From Terebella lapidaria (lineage: Eukaryota > Annelida > Polychaeta > Terebellida > Terebellidae): 64,000 bases of DNA. The translations under genes and the position numbers were made by a program. The notes beneath the pieces are model-generated. The model searched no databases, was not told the DNA's origin, and worked only from the letters and a program-made list of their open reading frames with translations. Shown piece after piece: positions 26,701 to 36,675 of the stretch. How positions within the stretch are numbered: the first letter of the stretch is position 1; each line of letters begins with the position of its first letter. Location of the stretch: positions 26,945,667 to 27,009,666 of the forward strand of contig OX424568.1 in assembly GCA_949152475.1 (NCBI GenBank), read 5' to 3'.

Positions 26701-28443
26701 CAAGGTCAGTTCAGAAAAATATGCGTAATTTCTTACAAGCAGTATGATAGATGTTATGGGAATCATACGAACTCTGATGAAATGTTTTTTCCGGAAAAAA
26801 AAGTGAGAATTTTGCTGCAAAAATAGGCAAGTGGTACTCAGGCTGAATAAAATAGCAAGCAACAAAAAAGAAAAAGACATTCAGCCATCTCCAATATTGG
26901 GTACTTTGATATAAATCACAAATAGCAATGAACAGATAAACTTTAAAATGCACTGGGAAAATTTCAAAAAATTGTTTCTTATGTTCTCACAGGTGACGGA
27001 CTTAAAGCTCTATGAGCAGATAAAGTACTGTCTGATGCGGACCCTGGTCAACTGTCAGATGATACGCGAGTTCATACACAGTCTCGGCAAGGACGTACGA
27101 TGGCACGGGCGCGCGGAGGAGGAGCCGGCGCACTACTGCAACAACTGTGAGGTGTGTATACCGTATGGCCACCGTGGCTGCTTTCAGGGAGTCGTACATA
27201 TGGAAATATTCATGCTTAGAAATGTTGGCAATAAATGGAAAACTTGGCGAAAATGTTGATCTGTAAGATTTGCCAGTATCCTTATAAAAATGCAGGGCTG
27301 ACACTGACACACAATCTATAAACATTTTATTTTGTAAATACGCTATGTACCACACCAAATACCGTATATGCCCTAATAGATGCACCGGTCCTAATAAACG
27401 CGCCCCCCTCTTTTTCTGACAAAAATAAACAATAAACAAAGACAATATTTGACCACAACGATCGAAAGTCGATCATTGCAAAGGCTTCGAGTCGGCAAAT
27501 ATATCATAATGCACACAAATGTCGATCGTTACAAAGGCTTTGAGTGTGCACATATATACGGTATCATCCCTACACCATTCTTGTACATGTCGCCTATCCA
27601 ATTTAAACTCTTTTGCTGTTTTTGCTGTGCGTTTTTGCATAGTTAACCACTATTAGTTTGAAAGAAAAATCGTAAGATATTTTGGGTTTCTCCATGATCA
27701 GGAGAATCAGGTGATTTCCGGCACGTGCATGCGCACTGCTAAATATATCTACTGGCATCATAATGTACCAGTGCATCACCTGGCAGAACCCCGACGGGAA
27801 GCCATTTTGCAGTGCATGTTTGCACTATGATGTCCGTAGGCGATTATGGTCACAAGGCCGACGTATGAATTTCAGGTATATCGTAACATAATAGATGCAC
27901 CCCCTTCGCTTTTGCAACGCGCCCGGCGCGTCTATTAGGGCATATACGGTATTGGAAAACGCCATCTATTTAACATATTCAATAAAACTGATCCCTATGC
28001 TTTCTCGACTTGCAGCAAGAAGTGTTCAACTTGCTGTTTGTGATGGAACAAGATCGTAAGTTTGTGGTCTACTGTTTGGAATGCGCTCGGAAGATCGCCT
28101 CCAAGTTGGAGAACTTTGTCGTCTTGGAGGAATATCGTCTGGAGGATTTAGTCGCGGTCTACGACAACTTCCAACTGGGGACCATGGTGGGTAATCCTAC
28201 CACCGATTATAGGTTTCTGAACCATATGTGATATCTATAAAACACTCGAATCATATGAGATGTTTATAAATAGTGCGTAAAAGCGATAATTCCAATGACT
28301 CCATTGCAACAATTGTACATCAATACGATGCCTCACATAGACTGAAATTTCTGCTTGCACTATGTAAAGGTTGACAGCTAATCTACTTTATACGTTGATT
28401 ATTGTTCCAGAGTCAAATCTCGACATTGCAGCACACATCGTGA
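15189..28443 (+). CDS. KDM6A: Lysine-specific demethylase 6A (UTX) - 22 exons, N-terminal exons not found
   Basis: Fe(II)/2-oxoglutarate-dependent demethylase of H3K27me3/me2, a nuclear subunit of the MLL3/4 (COMPASS-like) complexes. Exons: 15189-15309, 16531-16585, 17417-17451, 20474-20567, 20858-21083, 21344-21519, 21845-21929, 22112-22196, 22360-22581, 22866-22946, 23074-23794, 24011-24132, 24339-24438, 24671-24873, 25043-25231, 25346-25445, 25741-25855, 26178-26322, 26552-26704, 26993-27151, 28016-28186, 28411-28443. They sum to 3391 bases; with one base completing a split Trp codon (human FQWAIKAFQ), 1129 residues plus stop follow in one phase. All introns are GT-AG. Order: TPR repeats, Gln/Pro-rich linker, JmjC, zinc-binding GLBD. 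Metal ligands HQE and VHW and four Cys are conserved, so an active enzyme is expected. The first ~150 residues (early TPRs) have no exon in the window. UTY or KDM6B is less likely: UTY is mammalian and KDM6B lacks the TPRs. Confidence 0.95.
15310..15662 (+). repeat. 35-bp minisatellite starting at a KDM6A 5' splice site
   Basis: About ten tandem copies of a 35-bp unit (GTGTGTACTGATTGTACGTC, GTGTACTGTAAAAAG). The first copy begins exactly at the first intron base after exon 15189-15309. Copies differ by a few bases each. Every unit contains an A-rich stretch followed by GTGTGT, resembling the real donor AAG/GTGTGT. The antisense open frames here are a by-product of the repeat. Confidence 0.9.
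17702..20373 (+). mobile_element. Satellite-carrying Helitron/Helentron-like element, copy 1 (in KDM6A intron)
   Basis: The left end TTATTAGGGCATTTCGG runs straight into its inverse CCGAAATGCCC (11-bp stem, one-base loop) and is followed by a long poly(T) tract near 17,748-17,790. The core is a tandem array of 147-bp monomers. The right end has stem AAGGC/GCCTT with an 8-base loop, then nine bases GACGTCTAG, followed by T. A hairpin about ten bases before a terminal CTRR tetranucleotide, with T next, is the classic Helitron 3' end. The second copy (38,956-40,941, inverted) has the same ends, which fixes the borders. No protein coding. The layout recalls the pearl/HINE elements described in bivalves. 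Confidence 0.8.
18120..20215 (+). repeat. Tandem array of ~147-bp monomers inside the copy 1 element
   Basis: About 14-15 head-to-tail monomers, spaced 142-150 bp (for example GCACTTCCTG at 18,261 and 18,408). Each has a near-invariant box CTCGGAAACGGTGCGTCGTA continuing into GAGCGAAACGGAG, and an imperfect palindrome CACTAGAC...GTCTAGTG. Because 147 is a multiple of three and the monomer has a stop-free frame, long spurious open frames appear across it. Confidence 0.92.
21315..21334 (+). repeat. 20-base poly(C) tract serving as polypyrimidine tract of a KDM6A acceptor
   Basis: Twenty consecutive C bases, nine bases before the acceptor AG of the exon starting at 21,344, and preceded by a run of As (about 21,281-21,296). 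A homopolymeric C tract in the polypyrimidine position is unusual. Confidence 0.8.
22360..24132 (+). other. KDM6A: KDM6A exons 9-12: Gln/Pro-rich disordered linker
   Basis: Exon 9 (22360-22581) carries a polyglutamine run (CAG/CAA repeats from about 22,385) and a Pro/Gly/Gln-rich stretch ending in a basic [12 protein letters not shown], a plausible nuclear localisation signal. Exon 11 (23074-23794, 721 bases) is the largest: Gln-rich at the start, Pro/Thr/Ser-rich in the middle, then a conserved acidic-amphipathic piece [19 protein letters not shown], a second Gln run, and REISVDTIL / [12 protein letters not shown] near its end. Exon 12 gives [20 protein letters not shown], which leads into the JmjC part. 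Low-complexity linkers are usual in UTX; length and repeat content vary between species. Confidence 0.9.
26041..26131 (+). repeat. Short dispersed repeat (ATAAGAC...GGTCTTAT), copy 1
   Basis: Contains TAATAAGACTGCCCCTCAGA, AATTTTGTGGCAGAA, GGGTCTTATCTGAGGGGGAC and ACTACTGTATAT. A clearly related copy lies at 60,040-60,153 in a TCTP intron. Internal inverted pieces (AGATAAGAC against GTCTTATCT) could fold. Looks like a short MITE or fragment; family unknown to me. Confidence 0.6.
27362..27949 (+). mobile_element. MITE with 19-bp perfect TIRs and TA target site (in KDM6A intron)
   Basis: TIR CCGTATATGCCCTAATAGA at the left and its exact inverse at the right, flanked on both sides by TA (27,360-27,361 and 27,950-27,951). 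The length is 588 bp with no coding capacity. The interior has a diverged duplication around GTCGATCATTGCAAAGGCTT and GTCGATCGTTACAAAGGCTT. The TIR resembles that of the element at 52,997-53,292 (CCGTATTGGTTCTAATAGAA). TA target duplication is typical of Tc1/mariner-type elements, but the superfamily is inferred. Confidence 0.85.
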
Positions 28444-31400
28444 CAATGTAGAAACACGCGCCATTGAAGAAATCACGCAGAAATACACACCAAAGTCATG
28501 ACTGACACTCGACTTATGATCGAAACCAAAGAGACTGGAACACGACAGTTACTGATCTGACAGCATCAACATCAAACCTATCGGTGTGATTCCTTTGTCA
28601 AGCACCGACAAAACTGAAACTGAATCCTGGGAATTTCCTTTGTCAGAGGAAGAATTTCCAGGAAATCTACAAGAAGATATTCTGATTGATTATTCCCGTA
28701 AAAGAAATTTCTTTTATGTATTTTTTTTTTGTTCACTCAGTATTACCTTGTATTGTTTGAATATTTGATAGACACTTTTTGTACCACTTTTGTGCCATGT
28801 TTTGTGCGAATCGGACGGTAAAAACCATCGCTTGCCCAATGATCGGCAATTCTTTCATGGATGATATTTTGCTGAGCGACGTTTATTCAGCGGGCGAAGA
28901 TCCACCACAAGGCAGCAGCAAGTTTTACATTGTGCCCAAGGCATCTACATTAATTTTGTAGTCGGTTCCAATATCACTGAGTTGTCATCCAGGTATAGAA
29001 CATTAACAGGTATTTCATCCGTGGCTTGCATTGAGTGTGCGTTAATTGTGCTGTCCACTTCTGTATGTGGCACAGTATGTAGCAAGTGCCGAGAATTTTT
29101 TTGTCGTATTTATAGGGTATTTATTAAGAAATTTTATGAGGTGTTGCCTTTCAAGGCGAAGTTTTGTCAGGAAAGATCTTACCTCGTGAATACCAACAAA
29201 GAGGGTATCAGGGATATTAACTTTGCTGATTTATTTCTGATAAATGTACCTGTGTATATAACATATGATACACAGTCAATGGTGCATAACTCTGCCATAT
29301 TTTATATCTCAATTCATCAGGCCATTGTCGTTTATCACGCAGCTTTTTTCTTCTAATTTATAGTTCGATTGATTTTTGCTCATGATCGCTTTGTTAGCAC
29401 TTGGGAGAAGTTGCTAGATGGAATTTGTTTATCCAGCCCTGTTTTGTACCTTTATACTAACATATATGTGTTTATGTTCACTAAAATGTGATTCCATTCA
29501 CAAAGTTCAACCACTGCTGAAATGCAATATATCCACAAAGATAGAAATGCTTCATCGATGACCGTAGATAGGCAGAACCTTAGCACATGTTAATGACACA
29601 TAGCTACACGTCAGCACTTTACAAGCCGGAATAGAGAGAAAAAACGTGCTTCAGTGTTTTGTGTATGTTTAGGTTACCGGACCTTTGGTCCGATAACCTA
29701 TTGGCATGGCGTTGCGTCCGTCTAGCCGTCCGTCCGGCATTAACATTTTTATCTTTATGGTTTACGGTCGAATCTTTTTTGAAATTTTGCACAAAAATGC
29801 CTAAAAATAATTTGAGAAGGAGCTTTCTCAAAATGGCGGCTGTTTCGTCGAAAAACACTTGATTTGGGACTTTGACGGCCATTTTCTCAAAAACTGATCA
29901 GTTTTGAGATTTTGGTTTCAAAACATGCTAAGTGGGGTCCTTGACATTGTGTATTAAAGATGGGAGTGCCTTGAATCGCTTGAGAGGCCCAAAATCTAGG
30001 CTAAACTGCCCAAAAAGGCCTAATTTTCAGTTTTTGGCTGTTTTCTCAAAAACTATCTGATTAGTTTTGAGATTTTTGTTTCAAGACATGCGAATTGGGG
30101 TCCTTGACATCGTGTATAATGATGGGGTGACTTGAATCAATCAATAGGCCCAAAATTTAGGCTCAAATGCCCCAAAATTCTGTCTTTGGTTTTCTCGATC
30201 AGTTCTGAGATTTTAGTTTCAAAACCTGCTTATTGGGGTCCTTGACATTGTTTATAAAAATGGAGTGGCTTGAATCCCTGAAAAGGCCCGATATGTGGGC
30301 TGGAAAGTCTTTAAAAGGCTGATATTTACAAATTGCCATATGGGCCAAAAAAGCTTGTTCATAGGGCTTGGTTTTGTATTATAAGCATAGAGGAAGTCAT
30401 ATATGGTGCATCTTTTTGTGACATTGAGGTTGACCTCAGATGACCTTGAGCACTAAACCTCAATGTCACATCTGACATGAAATGTATAAATTGGTCTTTG
30501 GGGCTAAAACACTTGCACATACAGGTTAGGATTGCATTATTAGCATGCAAGAAGTCATATATGGTACATCTTTTGGTAACCTTGAGGTTGACGTCAGTCG
30601 ACCTTGAAGGTTAAATCTCAAGGTCACGCCTGACCTGAAATGTGTAAATTGACCTTTACGGACAAATTACATGTAGATAGACATTTTATTTGTATTATGA
30701 ATATACATTGTATACAAAATTATATGCAGCACACCTAATGGTGACATTGAAATTCACAAAGATGACCTTGATTGGTAAATCTCAATGTCATGTAACTCAA
30801 CTGTGCACCAAAATTGTCCGGTAACCTATCTTACCCTTGGCTTAATTTTATATATTGTACCCGACATAGGAAAATTTTGAAAATGTATCGGGGGTGCAAT
30901 TTGTGCACATTTACACATTAAGTGGTACATATCAGAAGAAAGAGTAGATGGTACAGATACATTACAAGCTGCAAGTAAGTGATCAAAAGCAGAATGACTG
31001 TGAAAAATGGAAGTTGAACACTCAGAGGACAGTATATCAATGTGCCATGATGAATGTACAAGTTCCATCCATCTTGAATGTGCAACGAGATTACATATAT
31101 TTAGATAATAGGAAGATAACTATGGGTAAACTTAGCCATTTAAATGCGTGTTGTCGATGTTGTAGACATCCCCAAGGTTGTCAACGACTAAGGAATTGAG
31201 GGCATTTTCTATGTGGAACTGTTTTACAGTCGAGTTCGATATAAGGTCGTGCTGTCCAGTTAGGTGATGTGGTGATGTTTGTGTTGTTTTTTGAGCGGTT
31301 GTTCTGTAAATTTATAAATTTTGCCTGTACAGTCTTGTATAAAGTATTCGTAGTCTGTAGTACTAGGGTGTGATGATGCCTCCCATTCAGACAACAACAA

Positions 31401-31870
31401 CAAAATCGTTTTTGTTTTGCTACTTAACATTTCTGCAATGTTCTTCATGTTGACTGTCAAATTTCAGTTCGTTTCTTGGCAGATAACATTGTAGTGTGAA
31501 AGTTGAAAAACTGAGTATAATGGTGTCATGAATGTTGTGTTTTGATAATCAAAGTAGATTGTTGCTGAAGTGACGTGTCTATTTTGATACAGTGGATGTA
31601 CATACGAATTATTCCCTTTAATTTATGAGTGATATATCATGATGTGTGTACATGCTACGAAGGTTTTGTTCCAAGGTGTCTGCTTAGTGATTCTGGACGG
31701 CGTGAAGCATCAAAGCTATTTTAGGACATGAAAATATGAAATTAGTAAAGAACTGTTGAAAATGTCTGTTACATGTACTTGTTCTGTGCATTTTTGTCAT
31801 CAATCTCTAAAACTGTATTGAGCGGTGTATTTATGGTTTAGAGAATAAAAATATTGACAAAGTGTTTCTC
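28444..31870 (+). other. Probable KDM6A 3'UTR and downstream flank, with candidate poly(A) signal
   Basis: No gene is seen after the KDM6A stop. Short open frames at 28,586-29,356 match no family I know. A canonical AATAAA lies at 31,844-31,849 in a T/G-rich setting and is a candidate polyadenylation signal, but using it would place repeat copy B (29,670-30,849) inside the 3'UTR. An earlier non-canonical signal is equally possible. Confidence 0.35.
29670..30849 (+). mobile_element. AGGTTACCGGAC-family element, copy B (uninterrupted)
   Basis: Left end TTAGGTTACCGGACC followed by TTTGGTCCGATAACC, then GCGTCCGTC repeats, the shared stretch TTTTGCACAAAAATGCCTAA, and a TCAAAATGGCGGCTG block. The right end is GTCCGGTAACCT plus the slightly decayed hairpin and T-rich tail. 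The length of about 1.18 kb, without nested insertions, makes it the best template for the family here. Many TGACCTTGA words are present in its right half. Non-coding. Confidence 0.8.
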
Positions 31871-31929
31871 AATTTGATTCTGCTTACAGAGACGAATCAT
31901 ACATGGCCATCTGGTTATATGTACTAAAC

Positions 31930-33611
31930 ATAGGCCCAAGGGACCTGTAGCTTACCAGCTAGCCAATAGGTGATCGGACCGATGGTCTGGTAACTTCAAG
32001 GTTACGAGTATATTCAGCATATATCATTTCCTATATGGCCACGTTTTTGACCTTGAAAATTAAGTCAAAGGTCAATTTCAAGGTCATCAGAGTATTCGAC
32101 ATATATTATTTCATGTCCACAATTGATTCCTAAGCTGTAAAGTCAATAATAAGCGAAATATTAGCCATTTTGTGCTTTGACCTTGAAAATGAGGTCAAAG
32201 GTCACATTCAAGGTCATGAGAATATTCAGCTTTGTCATTTCTTATATGTCCACAATTGATTCCCAAGCTGTAAAGTGAATAATAAGCGAGATATTAGCGA
32301 TTTTGTGCTCTGACCTTGATAATGAGGTCAAAGGTCAAATTCAAGGTCATCAGAATATTCGGTATATATCACTTTGGGTCTAAGCTACAGACCTTTCGTG
32401 CTCTGACCTTGAAAATGAGGTAAAAGGTCAAATTAAGGTCATGAGAATATTCAGCATATATCACTTCCTATATGTCCACAATTAATTCCTAAGCTGTAAA
32501 ATCAATAATAAGCGAGATATTGGCCATTTTGTGCTCTGACCTTGAAAATGAGGTTAAAGGTCAAATTCAATTTCATGAGAATATTCAGCATATATCATTT
32601 CCTATATGTCCACAATTGATTCCCAAGCTGTAAACTGAATAATAAGCGAGATATTAGCGATTTTGTGCTCTGACTTTGAAAATGATGTCAAAGGTCAACT
32701 TCAAGGTCATCAGAATATTCGGCATATATCATTTTCTATATGGTCACAATAGATCCCTGAGCTGTAAAGTGAATAATAAGCGAGACATTGGCCATTTCGT
32801 GCTCTGACCTTGAAAATGAGGTTAAAGGTCAAATTCAAGGTCACGAGAATATTCAGCATATATCATTTCCTATATGTTCACAATTGATTCCGAGTCTCTA
32901 ATCTCAATATTAAGTGAGATATCAAGAACATTGTAGCCCATTATAAAGCATAGGAGAATTTAACATGGGAAAGTCCTATTTGGGCCCCGTAAACAACATC
33001 AAAATGGCCGCCACACGCAGACCGGCGATTCAAAAGCATCGAAACTTATACACATTATAAAGACACATGAGGGGAACATTTTGAAACTAAAATCTCAAAA
33101 CTGATTGTAGCTCTGACCTTGAAAATGAGGTTAAAGGTCAAATTCAAGGTCACGAGAATATTCAGCATATATCATTTCCTATATGTTCACAATTGATTCC
33201 GAGTCTCTAATCTCAATATTAAGTGAGATATCAAGAACATTGTAGCCCATTATAAAGCATAGGAGAATTTAACATGGGAAAGTCCTATTTGGGCCCCGTA
33301 AACAACATCAAAATGGCCGCCACACGCAGACCGGCGATTCAAAAGCATCGAAACTTATACACATTATAAAGACACATGAGGGGAACATTTTGAAACTAAA
33401 ATCTCAAAACTGATCAGACAGTTTTTGAGGAAATAATTTTTAAAGTTGAAAACATGCAAAAACAGCCAAAACTGCATAATAGATTCAATCAAAAAATGAA
33501 AAAAATGTCTGTGGGTATTGACCCAATACATATATATTCACACAAATTTATGGACAAATTCATCAGCCCGAAAAAAAAGATGAAAAATGTTAACAGATGA
33601 TGTGGCGGACG
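31930..33611 (-). mobile_element. AGGTTACCGGAC-family element, copy C, with internal tandem repeats
   Basis: Inverted relative to A and B: a degenerate end (GGCCCAAGGG, CAATAGGTGATCGGACCGAT) near 31,950, then about seven tandem units of ~131-134 bp (TCTGACCTTGAAAATGAGGT, TTCAAGGTCATCAGAATATT, CCACAATTGATTCCTAAGCT), then the unique stretch TTATAAAGCATAGGAGAATT and AAAATGGCCGCCACA shared with copy D. Both flanks carry the same CATACATGGCCATCTGGT sequence, so it probably landed in a pre-existing 34-bp minisatellite. The terminal inverted repeat is degraded. Confidence 0.65.
32801..33414. repeat. 309-bp near-identical tandem duplication inside copy C
   Basis: The stretch from GCTCTGACCTTGAAAATGAG at 32,801 to CTCAAAACTGAT (about 33,106) is repeated from 33,110 to 33,414. 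I see no difference between the two copies by eye. It starts within one tandem unit and spans the unique TTATAAAGCATAGG and AAAATGGCCGCC segments. Either a very recent duplication or an assembly duplicate. Confidence 0.9.
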
Positions 33612-33614
33612 ACA

Positions 33615-33720
33615 TCATACATGGCCATCTGGTAATAATTCTAAAAATCATACATGGCCATCTGGTGATATATTCTTAAAGGCAAGATTTTCAAAATATA
33701 TCACCAGTTGGCCATCGATG
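33615..33720 (-). repeat. 34-bp minisatellite, short array left of the retroelement fossil
   Basis: Two copies of CATACATGGCCATCTGGT (33,618 and 33,650) and one opposite-oriented relic (TATATCACCAGTTGGCCATC) near 33,700. A further copy is at about 31,903-31,922 across copy C. They are the inverse of the units at 37,775-38,270. Confidence 0.75.
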
Positions 33721-34235
33721 AGTTTGGAAATACTTTTGACCTGGAATGGGGGCCGACATTCAACGTTGGGTCCAGCAAAGTACATCTCGTGGTCCCAACC
33801 GATGGAAGAAACCCAGATGCAGAAGTACTGGGCCGGTAGTCCCATGGAGGAAGTAACCATGGACATATCGGGGCCACTGCCAAAACTACATGAGGCAATC
33901 AGTATGTTCTAGTAGTTGGGAATTACTTTACGAAATGGATTGAAGCCTATCTGAGCCAGTCCTTATGGAGGAAGTCTGCAAGCTGCTTGGAGTACCAGGA
34001 CTACAGTCTTCCGTCCTCAGTCGGACGGGTTTGTAGAGAGGTTCAATCGAACCTTACAGTAGATGATCAGCTTGTACATCAATGAAAGGCAGACAGATTG
34101 GGACCGGGTGATACCTTTGGTCCTCACAGCATACCGAGGCACACACCAGGTAACCACTGGGCAGTCGCCCAAGATGCTGATGCTGGGACGTGTGGTAACC
34201 CTCCCAGATGATCTGATAGCCTGAGAAAGAGGAAC

Positions 34236-35561
34236 TGAGAAAGATTATAATGTCTTCTCCGACAAAACGTTGTAGCTTAGACCCGGTGGCAACGAGTCTG
34301 CACAAACAGTGTGTGTCTCCTCTCCTGCCATCAATCAGAATCATAGTAAAGGATTTTCTCTGCAGAGGTGAAGTTCCAGCTGCCTTCAAGTCTAGACATG
34401 TGACTCCACTACTCAAGAAGCCTTCGCTTGATCCGGCACTTCTCATTTCTCAGACCTGTTTCGAATTTGTCTTTTCTATCTACTAAGGAAGGTTCTTGGA
34501 AAGGTTGTATCATCTCGTCTTACAGAATACCCCTCGGTCAATAATCTCCAAGAACCTCTATGGTCAGCCTACAGGAAGCACCACAGCACCAAAACAACCC
34601 TGCTGCGTGTGCAATATGACATCCTGGAAGCTGTCGGTGATCGGAAAGCATGTCTGTTGGTGCTGCTCGACCTGTCACCAGCGTTTGACACTGTCGACCA
34701 TGTTCAGCTTCTTAACATTCTGTACAACCTCGGCATCAGAGGTCGTGCACTTTGCTGGTTCGTGTCCTATTATGTATCGGGCAGGAATTGTTGACTCCCC
34801 AAAGGCTCTCGTTCCCCAAGGATCGGCCTTTGGGCCGGTTCTCTTCACTGTCTACACTTCATCACTTGGCCAGCTTGGCCAACATGGGACCTGGGAGGAG
34901 GAGCTATGTAACTTTCAGGCCACAGTATCAACATTGACCGCCTGGAACAATGTGTTGTGTCCGTACGCCAATGGATGTGACAAAAGTCCTTGAAAATGAG
35001 CGATTCTGTGGCCTCCCAGCAGTGCAACTAAATAGACTGCAAGGAATCCAAAACATTGCTGCACACATAGTCACGATGAGCAAACCCTGCAGCCATGTCA
35101 CACCACTTTTGAAGAGTTTGCATGGGCTGCCAGTGACCCAAAGGATAAATTTCAAGGTACTGCTCCTGGTGTACAAATGTCAGGTATGTGCCATCTTACC
35201 TACAAGACCTCATACGTCCCTACCGATCAACAAAAACACTTCATTCTTCTGGTCAACTGCTTCTCATAGTCCACTTCATTCAGCAAACATCCTTCTCAAA
35301 CCGAGCTTTTGATGTGATCGGTCCACGCATTGGGAATGAACTTCCCTTGCATCTCCGGATGGTTCCTACTGTCACCATGTTCAAGTCCAAGCTAAAGACT
35401 CATTTATTCACACAATACTATAATGCGTAGTCTTCTTCGATGCTCAAACAACTGGCCATTCTTTGAATTCATCGTTTTCACATGTTCTCATCTTCTGCAG
35501 TAAGATTTTACGCTCATAAAATAAATTTATTATTATTTATTATTATTATTATTATTATTAC

Positions 35562-35598
<37 letters not shown>

Positions 35599-35600
35599 GC
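34236..35600 (+). mobile_element. 5'-truncated CR1/L2-like LINE (reverse transcriptase fragments, 3' end intact)
   Basis: Scattered over several frames are typical CR1/L2-clade reverse transcriptase segments: LDPVATSLHKQC near the 5' break, RHVTPLLKKPSLDP, then LLVLLDLSPAFDTVDH (RT motif A, about 34,650-34,700), a PQGSAFGPVLFTVYTSSL motif B (about 34,815), and the C-terminal segment LQGIQNIAAHIVT...HGLPVTQRINFKVLLLVYKC and NELPLHLRMVPTVTMFKSKL with KTHLFTQYY. The YADD box is not visible; the sequence jumps from motif B towards the thumb region, so an internal deletion and frameshifts are likely. It ends in an ATT/TTA microsatellite, as CR1/L2 elements do. It sits inside the gypsy-type fossil. 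Dead copy. Confidence 0.85.
35522..35598 (+). repeat. (ATT)n microsatellite, LINE tail
   Basis: About 25 near-perfect TTA/ATT triplets directly after the LINE 3' end and directly before the retroelement sequence resumes. Expanded target-primed tail of the LINE. Confidence 0.9.
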
Positions 35601-36675
35601 CGGACCTCTGCCTGATGAAGTGACATAAGGAGTATGGGGTCGAGCTTAGAAGCCGTATGGAGTAAATTTTTACAATGGTGCAAAAGAAATCCAGGCAAGA
35701 AATGGAGAGACAGAAGAAGCTGTATGATAGGGGAAGAGCAGACCCCAAACAAAAGCGGTATCAGCCCAGTGACGCTGTGTGGCAAGTAGTTGAATCCAGA
35801 ACTCGGGGCTTGCAAAAAAACATGGAAAGGACCACGATTTGTGGTCCTACCTTACAGTGACGTAGCCTACCTGATAGCCGAAGCAGGTGGGGTAGAGAAG
35901 GTCGTGTATTTCGATCTGCTCAAGTGTACCAAGACACTCATCAGTCTAGATGGCAGGTGAAGAGACAATAGGAGCTGCTGGAAGCAGTTCCCGAAGATCA
36001 GCAGAACGGGCCCAATGGACCAGGTCCTCAGACGCAGGTAGCAGCAGAAGCAGCCAGTAAGACTTTGCAAGAGGAGCTGGCTGGGGAGCCAGCACTAGCA
36101 GAGATCCACTCAGGGACTGAATGGTCAGATGAAGATTCTGAATGAGTCAGAATCAACGCAGCAGTAGAATAATAGAGTAACTATCATGGAGGCAGTCGGT
36201 TTGCCTGACCAAATAAGAAGACCTGTCCAGGAGTGGATGAAAGAAGGCCTTCCGCATCATGCAGAGGACGTCATGATGGAGTAGGAGTCTCCAAACTGAA
36301 ATCCTTGGCCAGGGTAGGAGAAGCAATTTTGAACCCGGGGAGGCCCCGTTAACAGGGTCCACTCACAGGCTGAGAAAAGGCCACACGTGAAGAAACGGAG
36401 ACAGGACAATCCTGGGGATATTGGAGAATACCTCGGTGAGGGCAGATTAGGCAGTCGGCCTAACGTAGTGATGAGCCAAACTGGTACTGCTGATCACCAC
36501 GTCTAGACCCTTGCATTTGGTAAATTGCCCGATGAATCCCTGAGTGAACAGCTGACTGGGGATGACTTGTCCCAGTCATAAGAGTTTCCCATGATGGGAT
36601 ATCATGATCCCCAGAAGGAAAGAAGATTCAACACCAGCTTAAAGGGAGAAGTCATGAAGCTGGCACCGGCTATCT

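Larger units (their letters stand above)
24339..28443 (+). other. KDM6A: KDM6A exons 13-22: JmjC demethylase core and zinc-binding C-terminus
   Basis: Encodes [57 protein letters not shown] and [20 protein letters not shown], all close to vertebrate UTX. The iron-binding triad is present: His and Glu in GHQEN (exon 17, from 25,741) and the distal His in GAVHWVQAI (exon 18). The C-terminal GLBD has HYCNNCE (end of exon 20) and YCLECARK (exon 21), giving the four zinc-binding cysteines. The reading ends [10 protein letters not shown]-stop in a 33-base last exon (28411-28443), slightly different from the vertebrate tail. The intron 27,152-28,015 holds a MITE. Confidence 0.93.
33700..36170 (+). 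mobile_element. Decayed Ty3/gypsy-type LTR retroelement fossil (integrase region), split by a LINE
   Basis: Two stretches, 33,700-34,235 and 35,600-36,170, show similarity to the integrase core and integrase C-terminal region of Ty3/gypsy polyproteins and to the region following it. A 5'-truncated LINE separates them. It is broken, with several interruptions. No LTR pair, capsid, protease or reverse transcriptase portion of this element was recognised. Divergence and the nested LINE suggest an old insertion. Borders are approximate. Confidence 0.7.

Noticed and set aside
27002-27445. 147-codon minus-strand frame
   Set aside because: Antisense to KDM6A exon 26993-27151 and part of its intron; no family resemblance.
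28586-29356. Open frames of 60-124 codons after the KDM6A stop
   Set aside because: Lie in the probable 3'UTR, with no splice or family support.
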